NCBI RefSeq assembly: GCF_900109755.1
Contig: NZ_FOAR01000003.1
Location: forward strand, 1-64,000
Source: Pseudomonas agarici
GTDB lineage: Bacteria > Pseudomonadota > Gammaproteobacteria > Pseudomonadales > Pseudomonadaceae
Direction: 5' to 3'
Length of the DNA stretch: 64,000 bases
Position 1 is the stretch's first letter. The number at the start of each line of letters is the position of its first letter. This document shows positions 17,585 through 26,419 of the stretch, one piece after another. The notes below the pieces were generated by a model that saw only the letters and a list, made by a program, of their open reading frames with translations, was not told where the DNA came from and did not search any database. Made by a program: the position numbers and the translations under genes.

Positions 17585-18004
17585 ATGCGTCGTGATCGTT
17601 CGCCACGTTACCACCAAGGTTTCACCCTACTGGAGATGCTCGCGGTGATCGTGCTGCTCGGCGTGATCGCTACCATCGTCGTGCGCCAGGTCGGCGCCAA
17701 TGTCGACAAGGGCAAATCCGGCGCCGGCAAGGCACAGTTGGCCAGCCTGTCGATGAAGATCGAAGGTTACGCCCTGGATATCGGCGCCCCGCCCAAGGAA
17801 CTCGTCGAGCTGACGAGTTCGCCGGCTAACGTGCGCCTGTGGAGCGGCCCCTATGCCAAACCCAGCGACCTGCTCGATCCCTATGGCCATTCGTTCGGCT
17901 ATCGCGCACCAGGTGCGCACGGGGCCTTCGACCTGATCTTCTTCGGCAAAGACGGGCAACCCGGTGGCGACGGCTACAACGCCGACCTGGGCAATTGGGA
18001 ATAG
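17585..18004 (+). CDS. gspG: major pseudopilin GspG
   Basis: A 139-residue pseudopilin. The prepilin peptidase site is G/FTLLEMLAVIV, with Phe+1 and Glu+5, after a short basic leader. The C-terminal calcium-loop region (LLDPYGHSFGYRAPG, then GKDGQPGGDGYNADLGNW) is the hallmark of GspG. It forms the shaft of the periplasmic pseudopilus. A GAAAGGAACC ribosome site precedes the ATG. No prepilin peptidase gene is present in this cluster, so a peptidase encoded elsewhere must process it. Confidence 0.95.
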   Translation: MRRDRSPRYHQGFTLLEMLAVIVLLGVIATIVVRQVGANVDKGKSGAGKAQLASLSMKIEGYALDIGAPPKELVELTSSPANVRLWSGPYAKPSDLLDPYGHSFGYRAPGAHGAFDLIFFGKDGQPGGDGYNADLGNWE

Positions 18005-18006
18005 CC

Positions 18007-18462
18007 ATGGCCGACCTGGGCGCCACACGGGGTTTCACCCTGCTGGAAATGCTGGTGGTGATCCTGATCATCTCGATCGGAACCAGTCTGCTGGCCCACA
18101 GTGTGACCGGTGGCCTGGACAACGCTCGTGAACGCCAGGCCAAGCGCGAGCTAAGCCTGGCGCTGCGCAGTGTCCGCAGCCAAGCGGTGCTGAGCGGACA
18201 ACCGACCACTTTGCACTTCGACCTGCGGCGCGACAGCTACCGGATAGGCCACCAGGCCGAACACTTTCTGCCCGAGGGCATGCACTTGCGTCTGACCACT
18301 GCCGTCGACCTGTCGTCGTCCCGGGACGGAGCAGTCGAGTTCTATCCGGACGGCGGCTCCAGTGGCGGCAACGTTTACCTGGAGCGTGGTCCGAACAGCT
18401 GGCGGGTAGATATCGCCTGGCTGACCGGCAAGGTCAGTTGGCAGGATGGGGCACAGCCATGA
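18007..18462 (+). CDS. gspH: minor pseudopilin GspH
   Basis: A 151-residue type II pseudopilin with the cleavage site G/FTLLEMLVVILII and a globular beta-rich C-terminus. Position after gspG and size match GspH, which joins the pseudopilus tip to the shaft. It starts 2 bp after the gspG stop, and its own stop overlaps the gspI start as ATGA. Minor pseudopilins are weakly conserved, so the H assignment rests on order. Confidence 0.85.
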   Translation: MADLGATRGFTLLEMLVVILIISIGTSLLAHSVTGGLDNARERQAKRELSLALRSVRSQAVLSGQPTTLHFDLRRDSYRIGHQAEHFLPEGMHLRLTTAVDLSSSRDGAVEFYPDGGSSGGNVYLERGPNSWRVDIAWLTGKVSWQDGAQP

Positions 18463-18830
18463 AAACATCGACCCAGAGCGGTTTTACCCTGCTGGAAATG
18501 CTCGCGGCGGTGGTCTTGCTGAGCATCGGCTTTGCCATTTATCTCAACGCGATGGGCACCACGAGCCAGGCCTTGCTGCGCGACGAACAGAGCACCCGCA
18601 TGGCGCTGCTGGCCAGGAGCCTTTTCGACGACCGCGGCCATGGGCCGCTCAAGCCGGGGCACTGGCAAGGCAACCTGGCGCAGGTGCAATGGCAACTCAC
18701 CGCGACCGCACAACCCGCTACCCCACCGGTGGACCTGTATCGACTGGAGCTGGTGCTGGAACAAGGCACCCGACAGGAGCGCTTCGTCACCTGGCGCGCC
18801 CAGGGGCGGATCGTGAGAGTCCAGCCATGA
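18459..18830 (+). CDS. gspI: minor pseudopilin GspI
   Basis: A 123-residue pseudopilin with leader MKTSTQSG and the site G/FTLLEMLAAVVLLS. In studied systems GspI nucleates the I-J-K tip complex of the pseudopilus. The ATG overlaps the gspH stop by 4 bp, and its stop overlaps the gspJ start in the same way. Assignment to I rests on size and order. Confidence 0.85.
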   Translation: MKTSTQSGFTLLEMLAAVVLLSIGFAIYLNAMGTTSQALLRDEQSTRMALLARSLFDDRGHGPLKPGHWQGNLAQVQWQLTATAQPATPPVDLYRLELVLEQGTRQERFVTWRAQGRIVRVQP

Positions 18831-19456
18831 CGTCCCGGTTGCGTGGGTTCACCTTGTTGGAAGTGCTGATCGCGCTGAGCCTGCTCGGCTTGCTGATGGT
18901 GCTGATCGCCTCGGCACTGAGCGCCAGCAGCCGCACGCAAGTCTTCGGCGAACGTTATTCCAGCCGTCTGGAGGAGATCCGTTCGGCGCAGAATTTTCTC
19001 CGAAACACGGTGCAACAGGCCCATCCGATAGTGTTTCTGCGCGACACGAAAAACAACGACTGGATGTTCGAGGGCGAGCGCGAACAGATGCGCTTTGTCG
19101 CCCCACTGCCGCCGCGACTTGCGGGAGGCATGCCCTTGCAGGTGTTCTCGGTGATTGAAAACCGGCGCAGTTCAAAGGATCTGCAAGTGGCTTTCTTCCA
19201 GATCGACGAGCGCGCCCTGCATCCTTGGGGCGAGCCGCAGATCCTGCTGCACGGACTGGATAAATGGCGGTTGAGCTACCGGGGCTTGGACGAGCAGTCG
19301 CAAGCCACCGGCTGGCTGCCACGCTGGCCTTGGCCAACGCGCCTACCGCAGGCGTTGCGTATCGAATTGCAGGTCAGCGGCGCCATCGCCTGGCCCCCTC
19401 TGGTGGTGCTCATCCGCATGAACCTGGGCGGCAATGACGCTCAGGCCTCGCGATGA
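18827..19456 (+). CDS. gspJ: minor pseudopilin GspJ
   Basis: A 209-residue pseudopilin with a short leader and G/FTLLEVLIALSLL, then a large beta-rich domain typical of GspJ. It contributes to the tip complex with GspI and GspK. Start and stop both overlap their neighbours as ATGA. Size and order support the J assignment. Confidence 0.88.
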   Translation: MTSRLRGFTLLEVLIALSLLGLLMVLIASALSASSRTQVFGERYSSRLEEIRSAQNFLRNTVQQAHPIVFLRDTKNNDWMFEGEREQMRFVAPLPPRLAGGMPLQVFSVIENRRSSKDLQVAFFQIDERALHPWGEPQILLHGLDKWRLSYRGLDEQSQATGWLPRWPWPTRLPQALRIELQVSGAIAWPPLVVLIRMNLGGNDAQASR

Positions 19457-20163
19457 ACAGCGCACGCGGGGCCGCCCTGGTCCTGGCGCTCTGGGCCCTG
19501 GCGCTGCTAAGCCTGATGATGGCCGTGGCGGTGGGCACGGTGCGCCTGGAAAACCGCCAGAGCGCCTATGCCTTGCAGCACGCCCGCGCCCTGCTCGCCG
19601 CCGAGTCCGGCCTGGCGCTGGTGGTGCAAGACCTGTCGAGCAAAACGCCCCGAATAATTGCCGATGGCCGCCGCTATCGCCTGAACGTCGAAGACGCCCA
19701 GGTCAGCGTCGAACTGCACAGCGAACGCGGCAAGCTGGACCTGAACCAGGTCAGCCCCGAAGACTTCAACCGGGTCGTGCGTTATCTGGGCGCCAGCCCC
19801 GCTCAAGGCAAGAAGCTGACCCGCGAGCTGCTGGCACGGCGCAATGGAAGCCGCCCGATAAGGGCCGTCGAAGAGTTTCAGTTGTTTGCCGCCATGGATC
19901 GCCAACTCTACGCGCGACTGGCCCCGAACCTGACACCGTGGACAGGGCTGGCACAACCCGACCCGAGCCTAGCTACCGCGCCACTGCGCGCCGCGCTCAA
20001 GCTGGCGGCGCCCGCAATCGCAAGCCCGGCAGGGCCAATCTACAACGCACAGATACAGGCAACATTACCAGCGACTGTTGCGGCCAATCTCAACGTGACG
20101 TTTCTGCTCAACCCCCAGGCGGAGGGTACGCAACTCTATCGCGTGCTGCGGTGGCAAGAATGA
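19453..20163 (+). CDS. gspK: minor pseudopilin GspK (short form)
   Basis: A 236-residue protein with the GspK-type N-terminus RGAALVLALWALALLSL, which lacks the usual Glu+5. The downstream KLDLNQVSPEDF and later FQLFAAMDRQLYARL segments match the helical GspK domain. It is clearly shorter than the typical 300-plus residues, so part of the alpha domain may be reduced. GspK caps the pseudopilus tip in other systems. Start and stop overlap gspJ and gspL as ATGA. Confidence 0.85.
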   Translation: MNSARGAALVLALWALALLSLMMAVAVGTVRLENRQSAYALQHARALLAAESGLALVVQDLSSKTPRIIADGRRYRLNVEDAQVSVELHSERGKLDLNQVSPEDFNRVVRYLGASPAQGKKLTRELLARRNGSRPIRAVEEFQLFAAMDRQLYARLAPNLTPWTGLAQPDPSLATAPLRAALKLAAPAIASPAGPIYNAQIQATLPATVAANLNVTFLLNPQAEGTQLYRVLRWQE

Positions 20164-21248
20164 AGCCGCCAGAAAGTCGCTGGCGCGCCGCGCTACTGGG
20201 TGCCACGCGCCACTTCTCACAACAATGGCGTGCCTCGCGCCTGCCGGTGTTCCTGCGTTGGTGGCGAGGAGAACTGCTGGGCTGCCTACCTCGGCGCTGG
20301 CACGCGCGCCTGGCATCGGCGAACCAGGAACACCTGCTGCGCTGGCACGAAGGAGCATGGCGCCATGACTCCACTGCCGATCGGCCGGCGGGGAGTCGCC
20401 GCCAAGTCTTGTTGATGCCCTACGAACAGGTGATGCTCGCCCACGTGCAACTCCCTCGGGCAGCCGCCGCACAAGCCCATGCGGCGCTGGCCTTCGAGAT
20501 GGACAAGTACACGCCGTTCAAGGCCGACCAGGTCTATTTCGATAGCGTCCGCGATCCGACCGTGGACCGTGCCCGAGCAGTATTCGAGCTGACCCTGGTG
20601 GTCGCCCTGCGCGAACGGATCGACGCAATTCTGGAGGAGGCCGCACAAACCGGATGGCGCATCGATGCCATCGACGCACAAGATCGCGACGGCTCACGCT
20701 TGAACGTCAACTTGCTACCGGCCCAACGCCGCCCCCAGACCCGTCACCCGACTCGACGACTGCAACTCGGATTGGCCCTGCTCAGTGCCGGCCTGTCGGT
20801 AGCCGCCATGCTGATGTGGGTGCATAACCGCCAGTCGGCGCTGGATGTCATGAAGGCCCAGGTCACCGCACTGCGCAACGACACCCAGCAGATTCAGACG
20901 TTGCGCCGACAACTCGATGAGCAGCTCGACACCGGACGCTACGTGCAAACACAAAAAGCCCTGTCGCTGTCCAAAACCGCATTGCTGCAAGAATTGACCA
21001 CCTGCATTCCCACCGACACCTGGCTGGAGCAGTTGGACATCGACGCCCAAGGCACCCTGACTCTCAGCGCACAAAGCAGTCAGGCCAGCGACCTGATCGC
21101 CAAGATGAAGACCTGTGCGACCCTGCGGGACCTGCAATTTCAGGGGGCGATCCAGGCCGACGCGACCACCGGCCAGGACCGCCTCAATCTCACCGCACGC
21201 CTGCGTCCCCCGGAGGAGCAACATGCCGCTGCGCCTGACACGCCGTGA
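20160..21248 (+). CDS. gspL: type II secretion protein GspL (PilN-like)
   Basis: A 362-residue bitopic protein. A cytoplasmic domain (about 1-200) is followed by one transmembrane helix (LQLGLALLSAGLSVAAML), a coiled coil (about 225-265) and a periplasmic PilN/ferredoxin-like domain. It anchors GspE to the membrane and pairs with GspM. It is shorter than the Xcp/Pul type and near the size of Xanthomonas XpsL. The coding end overlaps the gspM start by 26 bp. Confidence 0.85.
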   Translation: MKPPESRWRAALLGATRHFSQQWRASRLPVFLRWWRGELLGCLPRRWHARLASANQEHLLRWHEGAWRHDSTADRPAGSRRQVLLMPYEQVMLAHVQLPRAAAAQAHAALAFEMDKYTPFKADQVYFDSVRDPTVDRARAVFELTLVVALRERIDAILEEAAQTGWRIDAIDAQDRDGSRLNVNLLPAQRRPQTRHPTRRLQLGLALLSAGLSVAAMLMWVHNRQSALDVMKAQVTALRNDTQQIQTLRRQLDEQLDTGRYVQTQKALSLSKTALLQELTTCIPTDTWLEQLDIDAQGTLTLSAQSSQASDLIAKMKTCATLRDLQFQGAIQADATTGQDRLNLTARLRPPEEQHAAAPDTP

Positions 21249-21846
21249 CCAACGCGGCGCGGCCTTGATGCTGGCCGTACTGTGCCTGATCGCCGCCTAT
21301 TTCATCGGTATCCATTGGTGGTTCACCGCGCCGCTACAGTCGATCAGCGCTGATATGGAGGCGCTGCGCGCCCAGCACCAACGCTACCAGGCTCTTGAAC
21401 ACCAACGCCCGCTACTGGAGGCACAACTGGTCCAAGCCCGCAACCTACCGGCGAGCAACGACAGCCTGTTGCCGGACTCCGATGCCGGCGCCGCCACCGC
21501 GCAACTTATGCAACAAGTGGCCTCCAGCCTGCAGGCCCTGCCTGCGCAGAGCGGCGTTTGCACAATGAGCAATCGCATGCCGCTTGCGGTCGGCGATACC
21601 GCGCCCTATCGCCAAGTCAAGGTCAGCATCAACCTGGACTGTGCCATAGAGCCCCTCGTGATGTTGCTCCACGGGTTGGAAAACCAGCACATTTCACTGT
21701 TTGTCGAGGCCCTCAGCATTCGCCAGAATCCGGCCCAGACTCCCGAAAACACTTATCGCCTGGCGGTACAGTTGCAAATCGGTGCCTACCTGAACAACCC
21801 GCCGGATAAAAACCTCGCCCCCGCCAACGGGGAGCCACCTGCATGA
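21223..21846 (+). CDS. gspM: type II secretion protein GspM (PilO-like)
   Basis: A 207-residue inner membrane protein with a short basic cytoplasmic tail, one transmembrane helix (ALMLAVLCLIAAYFIGIHWW), a coiled coil and a periplasmic ferredoxin-like domain. It partners GspL in the platform. CGGAGGAGC lies just upstream of the ATG, inside gspL, giving an efficient start despite overlap. Two Cys (in SGVCTMS and NLDCAIE) may form a periplasmic disulfide. Confidence 0.82.
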   Translation: MPLRLTRRDQRGAALMLAVLCLIAAYFIGIHWWFTAPLQSISADMEALRAQHQRYQALEHQRPLLEAQLVQARNLPASNDSLLPDSDAGAATAQLMQQVASSLQALPAQSGVCTMSNRMPLAVGDTAPYRQVKVSINLDCAIEPLVMLLHGLENQHISLFVEALSIRQNPAQTPENTYRLAVQLQIGAYLNNPPDKNLAPANGEPPA

Positions 21847-22343
21847 AAACCCCGGACCGCCTCACGCTCTGGCTGGGGGTTTTCGTGGCATCGACCGCCA
21901 CCTTGTGCCTGGCCTTGCTCGAAGGACTGGGCGCGCAAATCGAGTGGTATCCCGAGCAGGCGCATCTGCCGCCGGCGGTGCCTCCTGTAGCCGTGACGGT
22001 CGAAACGTCGCCACCGCTGTCGTCCTATGCCGGGATTTGGGAGCGCTCGCTGTTCAACCGTGATCGCAAGCCCGACCCAACGAATTCGCTAGCTACGGGC
22101 GAACACGATACGCAATCGCTCGCCGGCCTTTCGCTGAACGGCGTCGCCGTCTCCGCGACCCTGCGCAGGGCTCTGTTCAAGAGCCGAGAGGGCAAGAACC
22201 TGAGCGTGGCCGAAGGCGAAACCCTGCCCAACGGCTGGCGGGTCGAACGGATAACCGCTGAAAAAGTCTCGCTGAGCTTCCAGTCCACCGAGCAGGAACT
22301 GAGCATCCCCGTTTTGAAATTGCCGGCCACGGCCGTGCATTAA
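21843..22343 (+). CDS. GspN/GspC-like inner membrane connector
   Basis: A 166-residue bitopic protein: one transmembrane helix (LWLGVFVASTATLCLALL) and a periplasmic region ending in a GspC/PilP homology-region-like fold (LAGLSLNGVAVSATLRRALF, then EGETLPNGWRVERI). It occupies the place of xpsN between M and D and probably replaces the missing gspC, linking the platform to the secretin. No PDZ or coiled-coil C-terminus follows. The start overlaps the gspM stop by ATGA. Confidence 0.75.
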   Translation: MKTPDRLTLWLGVFVASTATLCLALLEGLGAQIEWYPEQAHLPPAVPPVAVTVETSPPLSSYAGIWERSLFNRDRKPDPTNSLATGEHDTQSLAGLSLNGVAVSATLRRALFKSREGKNLSVAEGETLPNGWRVERITAEKVSLSFQSTEQELSIPVLKLPATAVH

Positions 22344-22400
22344 CACCACGCCAGTGCCTGACACTTTGGGCGCCGGACGCCTCTACAAGGATGAATCAAT

Positions 22401-24653
22401 GTGATCGAGCGTATCGTCTGTCCCTACCTTATCGGTTGCCTCTTGCTCTCGGGCTGCGTCGCGCCGGTGACCGATGATAGTCAAGACGACTCACTGATCC
22501 GGCAAGGCCTGGCCGGCACGGGGGCTGATCGTCCGCCTCTGGCGACGGCAATGTCGTCAGCTTCCCTCGCCGTGCCGCTTCAGGCCCCGGCGGCCTCCGG
22601 ATCACAGATCATCAGGGGCAACCAGGGCCTGCTGGCCCGCGATGGCGCCACGGTCAAACCGCACCCCGTGCCGGCTGGCGACAACGGGACAATGTTCAAC
22701 TTCGCCGGCGTGCCGATCCAGGCGGTGATCAACACCATCCTCGGCGATGTACTCAAACAGAACTACAGCATCGGCCAGGGCGTGACCGGGGACGTGACCT
22801 TCTCGACTTCAAGGCCTGTAGACAAGGCCCAGGCGTTTTCCATCCTCGAGACCCTGTTGTCCTGGACCAACAACGCGATCATCCGCCAGGGCGAGCGTTA
22901 TCTGATCCTCCCGGCCAACCAGGCGGTCGCGGGCCAACTCACCCCCCGCCAATCGATCCAGGAGCCGGGCAGCGGCCTGAGTGCGCGATTTTTCGTACTG
23001 GACTATATCTCGCCGTTGGAGATGCAAAAACTGCTCAAACCGTTTGCCCGGGAGAACGCTTTCCTAGTCGTCGACACTTCGCGCAACGTGTTGGTGATGG
23101 CGGGCACGCCGGAGGAGTTGAACAATTACCAGCAGACCATCAATACCTTCGACGTCAACTGGCTGCAGGGCATGTCCATCGGCGTGTTTGGTCTCAAACG
23201 CGCCAATGTGAGCCAACTGATGCCCGAGCTGGATCGCCTGTTCGGCGCCCAGAGCGGCACACCGCTGGCAGGTATGTTGCGTTTCCTGCCGATCGAACGC
23301 ACCAACGCGATTGTCGCTATTTCCCCGCAAGCCGAATACCTGAACGACGTCCGCCGCTGGATCGACACCATTGATCAGGGCGGCGGTGACGAACCGCAGA
23401 TGTATGTCTATGACGTGCGCAACATGAAGGCTACGGACCTGGCCCGCTACCTGCGCCAGATCTACAACGACGAATCGGTCACCGAAGAGGCCGCAGCGCA
23501 GGTCGCGCCGGGGTTGCGCACCGTGACCCTGACCAGCAACGGTTTCGGCGGCAGCTCGGGCGGTGCCTCAGGCATCGGTAACGGGCTGCCCACCAACGGC
23601 AGCGGCGGCCCGGGTTTGCCGCCGCCTATGAGCAGCTCGGCAGATACCCGTATCGCCCCAGAGCGCACCAGCGACGATCTGCAACTGGGAGCTCCCGCCA
23701 CCAACAATGCCGCCAGAGGCCCGGACAATACCAACAACCCGACCAATTCGGTGCGTATCACCGCGCAAAAAAGCAGCAACCAGTTGCTGGTGCGTAGCCG
23801 ACCGACCCAGTGGGCCGAGATCCAGTCGGCCATCCAACGACTCGACAATCCACCGATGCAGGTGCAGATCGAAACCCGGATACTGGAAGTCGGCCTCAGC
23901 GGCTCGCTGAACCTGGGGGTGCAGTGGTATCTCGGACGCCTGGCCGCAAACTCGGCGACCAAAGGTATTGAAAACGTCTCCGGCAGCCAGGGTGCGCTGG
24001 GACGTGGCGGTGCCGCGCTGGGTGCTACCGACTCGTTGTTCTACTCGTTCGTCAGCAACAACCTGCAAGTGGCCTTGCACGCCCTGGAAACCAACGGCAA
24101 TACCCGCGTGCTGTCCGCTCCGTCGCTGGTGGTCATGAACAACCAGCAGGCGCAGATCCAAGTCGGCGACAACATCCCGATCAACCAGACCACCATCAAT
24201 ACCAACACCACCACCATCAGTACCAGTTCGGTGCAATACATCCAGACGGGCGTGATCCTCGACGTGGTGCCGCGGATCAATCCGGGTGGCCTGGTGTACC
24301 TGGATATCCAACAGCAAGTCAGCGATGCCAGCAACACCGTCGATGCCAACGGCAACCCGACCATCTCGACCCGCGCTGTCTCGACGCAAGTGGCGGTACA
24401 AAGCGGACAAACCATCTTGCTCGGCGGCCTGATCAAGCAGAACGAAAATGGCACCGACAACAGCGTGCCGTACCTGGGGCGGATTCCTGGCCTGCAGTGG
24501 TTGTTCGGCAACACCCAACGTCAGCGTGGACGCTCGGAGCTGATCGTGCTGATCACGCCACGGGTGATCACCGGCAACGGCGAGGCGAGGCAGATTACCG
24601 ATGAGTATCGCCAGCAGTTGCAACTGATGACACCGATAAAGGCCAACCACTAG
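22401..24653 (+). CDS. gspD: type II secretion secretin GspD, lipoprotein type
   Basis: A 750-residue outer membrane secretin. The start is GTG at 22401, with AAGGA 9 bp upstream. A lipobox LSGC gives lipidated Cys19, so it may reach the outer membrane without a pilotin. The N0-N3 domains follow (about 95-500), with a long Gly/Ser/Asn-rich insert in N3 (about 375-450). The beta-barrel region ends in VPYLGRIPGLQWLFG and ELIVLITPRVI. It is the last gene of the operon, 57 bp after the connector. Confidence 0.95.
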   Translation: MIERIVCPYLIGCLLLSGCVAPVTDDSQDDSLIRQGLAGTGADRPPLATAMSSASLAVPLQAPAASGSQIIRGNQGLLARDGATVKPHPVPAGDNGTMFNFAGVPIQAVINTILGDVLKQNYSIGQGVTGDVTFSTSRPVDKAQAFSILETLLSWTNNAIIRQGERYLILPANQAVAGQLTPRQSIQEPGSGLSARFFVLDYISPLEMQKLLKPFARENAFLVVDTSRNVLVMAGTPEELNNYQQTINTFDVNWLQGMSIGVFGLKRANVSQLMPELDRLFGAQSGTPLAGMLRFLPIERTNAIVAISPQAEYLNDVRRWIDTIDQGGGDEPQMYVYDVRNMKATDLARYLRQIYNDESVTEEAAAQVAPGLRTVTLTSNGFGGSSGGASGIGNGLPTNGSGGPGLPPPMSSSADTRIAPERTSDDLQLGAPATNNAARGPDNTNNPTNSVRITAQKSSNQLLVRSRPTQWAEIQSAIQRLDNPPMQVQIETRILEVGLSGSLNLGVQWYLGRLAANSATKGIENVSGSQGALGRGGAALGATDSLFYSFVSNNLQVALHALETNGNTRVLSAPSLVVMNNQQAQIQVGDNIPINQTTINTNTTTISTSSVQYIQTGVILDVVPRINPGGLVYLDIQQQVSDASNTVDANGNPTISTRAVSTQVAVQSGQTILLGGLIKQNENGTDNSVPYLGRIPGLQWLFGNTQRQRGRSELIVLITPRVITGNGEARQITDEYRQQLQLMTPIKANH

Positions 24654-24718
24654 CCATTGTCATGATGGAAGGGAAGGAGCTTGCCTGGCCTCTGAAGCTC
24701 ATTCGCTTTTTTGCAGGC

Positions 24719-24760
24719 AAAAAAACCCGGAAATCCTCACTTGCGTGGGCCTTCCGGATT
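24719..24760 (-). terminator. terminator after tRNA-Lys
   Basis: On the minus strand CCGGAA and TTTCCGG (24752-24757 with 24727-24733) frame a hairpin followed by a run of seven T (24719-24725). It lies 20-60 bp past the tRNA 3' end and may also stop the opposing gspD transcript. Confidence 0.65.
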
Positions 24761-24778
24761 TTCTAAACCGCCAAAATA

Positions 24779-24854
24779 TGGTGGGTCGTGTGGGATTCGA
24801 ACCTACGACCAATTGGTTAAAAGCCAACTGCTCTACCAACTGAGCTAACGACCC
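24779..24854 (-). tRNA. tRNA-Lys (anticodon TTT)
   Basis: A 76-nt tRNA read on the minus strand, beginning GGGTCGTTAGCTCAG and ending with encoded CCA at 24779-24781. The anticodon loop CTTTTAA gives TTT, and the T-loop GGTTCGAATCC is intact. It stands between gspD and queC; no integrase adjoins it in this window. Confidence 0.96.
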
Positions 24855-24916
24855 GCTGTGTGGTGGCGCGTATAATACTGATTTCTAACGGTAATTCAAC
24901 ACTTTATATAAAAAAA

Positions 24917-25606
24917 TCAAAAATAACGGGTTGGGTCGCCGATTCCGGCCGCCGAGAAGCCTTCGGCCCGCAGGCGACAGCTGTCACATTTCCCACAGGC
25001 AAAGCCGTTAGCATCCGCTTGATAGCAGGAAACGGTCAGCGAGTAATCGACGCCCAGTTTGACTCCGGCCTGAACGATATCAGCCTTGCTCAGGTTCTGC
25101 AGTGGGGCCCGAATACGGAAACCGTCCCCCTCGACACCGGCCTTGGTCGCCAGGTTGGCCAGAGTTTCGAAGGCCTCGACGAACTCGGGGCGGCAATCCG
25201 GGTAGCCGGAGTAGTCCACCGCATTCACACCGATGAAGATATCCCGTGCACCGAGCACCTCGGCCCAGCCTAGCGCCAAGGATAGGAACACGGTGTTGCG
25301 TGCCGGTACGTAGGTCACCGGAATCCCCTCGCCCGGGGCCTCGGGCACCTCGATGGCGCTGTCTGTCAATGCCGAGCCACCGATACCGTTCAGGTTCAAG
25401 CCGATGACCTTGTGCTCGATCACCCCCTGGTCCCGCGCAACCCGCTCGGCGGCCTGTAACTCGGCGCGATGGCGTTGGCCATAATCGAAACTCATGGTGT
25501 AGCAGCGGTAACCATCGGCACGCGCCATGGCTACCACGGTCGCCGAATCAAGGCCCCCGGACAGCAGGATTACCGCTTTTTTTTCAGTGTTCGCTTGAGT
25601 GGTCAT
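24917..25606 (-). CDS. queC: 7-cyano-7-deazaguanine synthase
   Basis: A 229-residue ATP-dependent enzyme converting 7-carboxy-7-deazaguanine to preQ0 on the path to queuosine tRNA modification. The PP-loop [10 protein letters not shown] is near the N-terminus, and the zinc-binding cysteines lie in SCYQ and [10 protein letters not shown] near the C-terminus. The start MTTQANTE at 25606 is chosen; the longer frame runs into queE. It begins 1 bp after the queE stop and forms an operon with it. Confidence 0.96.
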   Translation of the reverse strand: MTTQANTEKKAVILLSGGLDSATVVAMARADGYRCYTMSFDYGQRHRAELQAAERVARDQGVIEHKVIGLNLNGIGGSALTDSAIEVPEAPGEGIPVTYVPARNTVFLSLALGWAEVLGARDIFIGVNAVDYSGYPDCRPEFVEAFETLANLATKAGVEGDGFRIRAPLQNLSKADIVQAGVKLGVDYSLTVSCYQADANGFACGKCDSCRLRAEGFSAAGIGDPTRYF

Positions 25607-25607
25607 A

Positions 25608-26255
25608 TCAGCGCCCCGGCTCATCATTCCATAGATATTTGTGCAATTGCATCTGCAAGCGCACGGGAAGGTTATCCGCCACGATCCAGTCCGCCAGATC
25701 TCGGGGCGGCAAGTCGTGATGACTCGGCGAGAACAGCACCTCACCGGCCCGTTTCTCCAGGCCGTATTGGATCAGCTTGGACACCGACCAGTCGTAGTCT
25801 TCGCGGGAGCAAATCACGAACTTGACCTGATCATTGGCGGTCAGCCGCTCAATGTTTTCGTAGCGGTTGCGATGCGCCTCCTTGGAGCCCGGCGTCTTCA
25901 GATCGACCACGCGGCTGACCCGCGTATCCACCGCCGAGATATCCAGTGAGCCGCTGGTTTCCAAGGAAACCTCATAACCAGCGTCACAGAGCCGCTGGAG
26001 TAGCGGTATGACATTGGGCTGGGCCAACGGCTCGCCGCCCGTCACACAGACATAGCGCGGCCGGTAACCGGCAACCTGATCGAGAATGCCGTCCAGCGTC
26101 ATCAACGTACCGCCGCTGAAGGCGTAGGCGCTGTCGCAGTACTGACAGCGCAGGGGACAGCCCGTCAGGCGCACAAATACTGTCGGCAACCCAGCGGTGC
26201 GCGCTTCACCCTGTAACGAGTAAAAAATTTCGGTAATTCTCAATGTGTCTTGCAT
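25608..26255 (-). CDS. queE: 7-carboxy-7-deazaguanine synthase
   Basis: A 215-residue radical SAM enzyme that forms 7-carboxy-7-deazaguanine. The cluster motif is [10 protein letters not shown], and the SAM-binding TGGEPL follows. The family entry FYSLQGEA is near the N-terminus. The start MQDTLRIT at 26255 is preferred to a GTG three codons upstream; neither has a strong ribosome site. It is followed directly by queC. Confidence 0.95.
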   Translation of the reverse strand: MQDTLRITEIFYSLQGEARTAGLPTVFVRLTGCPLRCQYCDSAYAFSGGTLMTLDGILDQVAGYRPRYVCVTGGEPLAQPNVIPLLQRLCDAGYEVSLETSGSLDISAVDTRVSRVVDLKTPGSKEAHRNRYENIERLTANDQVKFVICSREDYDWSVSKLIQYGLEKRAGEVLFSPSHHDLPPRDLADWIVADNLPVRLQMQLHKYLWNDEPGR

Positions 26256-26371
26256 ATTCGCCACGGGCGTAACAGCTAAACAGGCTGTCCGCCTCCGTCA
26301 GGCACCGTCATGAACCGGCAATCGCACCGTCCAGAACAGCGTATTTCATAAAAAGGGCAGTAATTCTAACG

Positions 26372-26397
26372 AAAAAACCCGCGACAAGCGCGGGTTT
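26372..26397 (-). terminator. terminator of the Tol-Pal operon
   Basis: AAACCCGCG (26375-26383) and CGCGGGTTT (26389-26397) form a 9-bp stem with a 5-nt loop, followed on the minus strand by a T-run. It lies 23 bp after the cpoB stop. Confidence 0.85.
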
Positions 26398-26419
26398 CTT
26401 GATTCAGGTCCTCAACACA

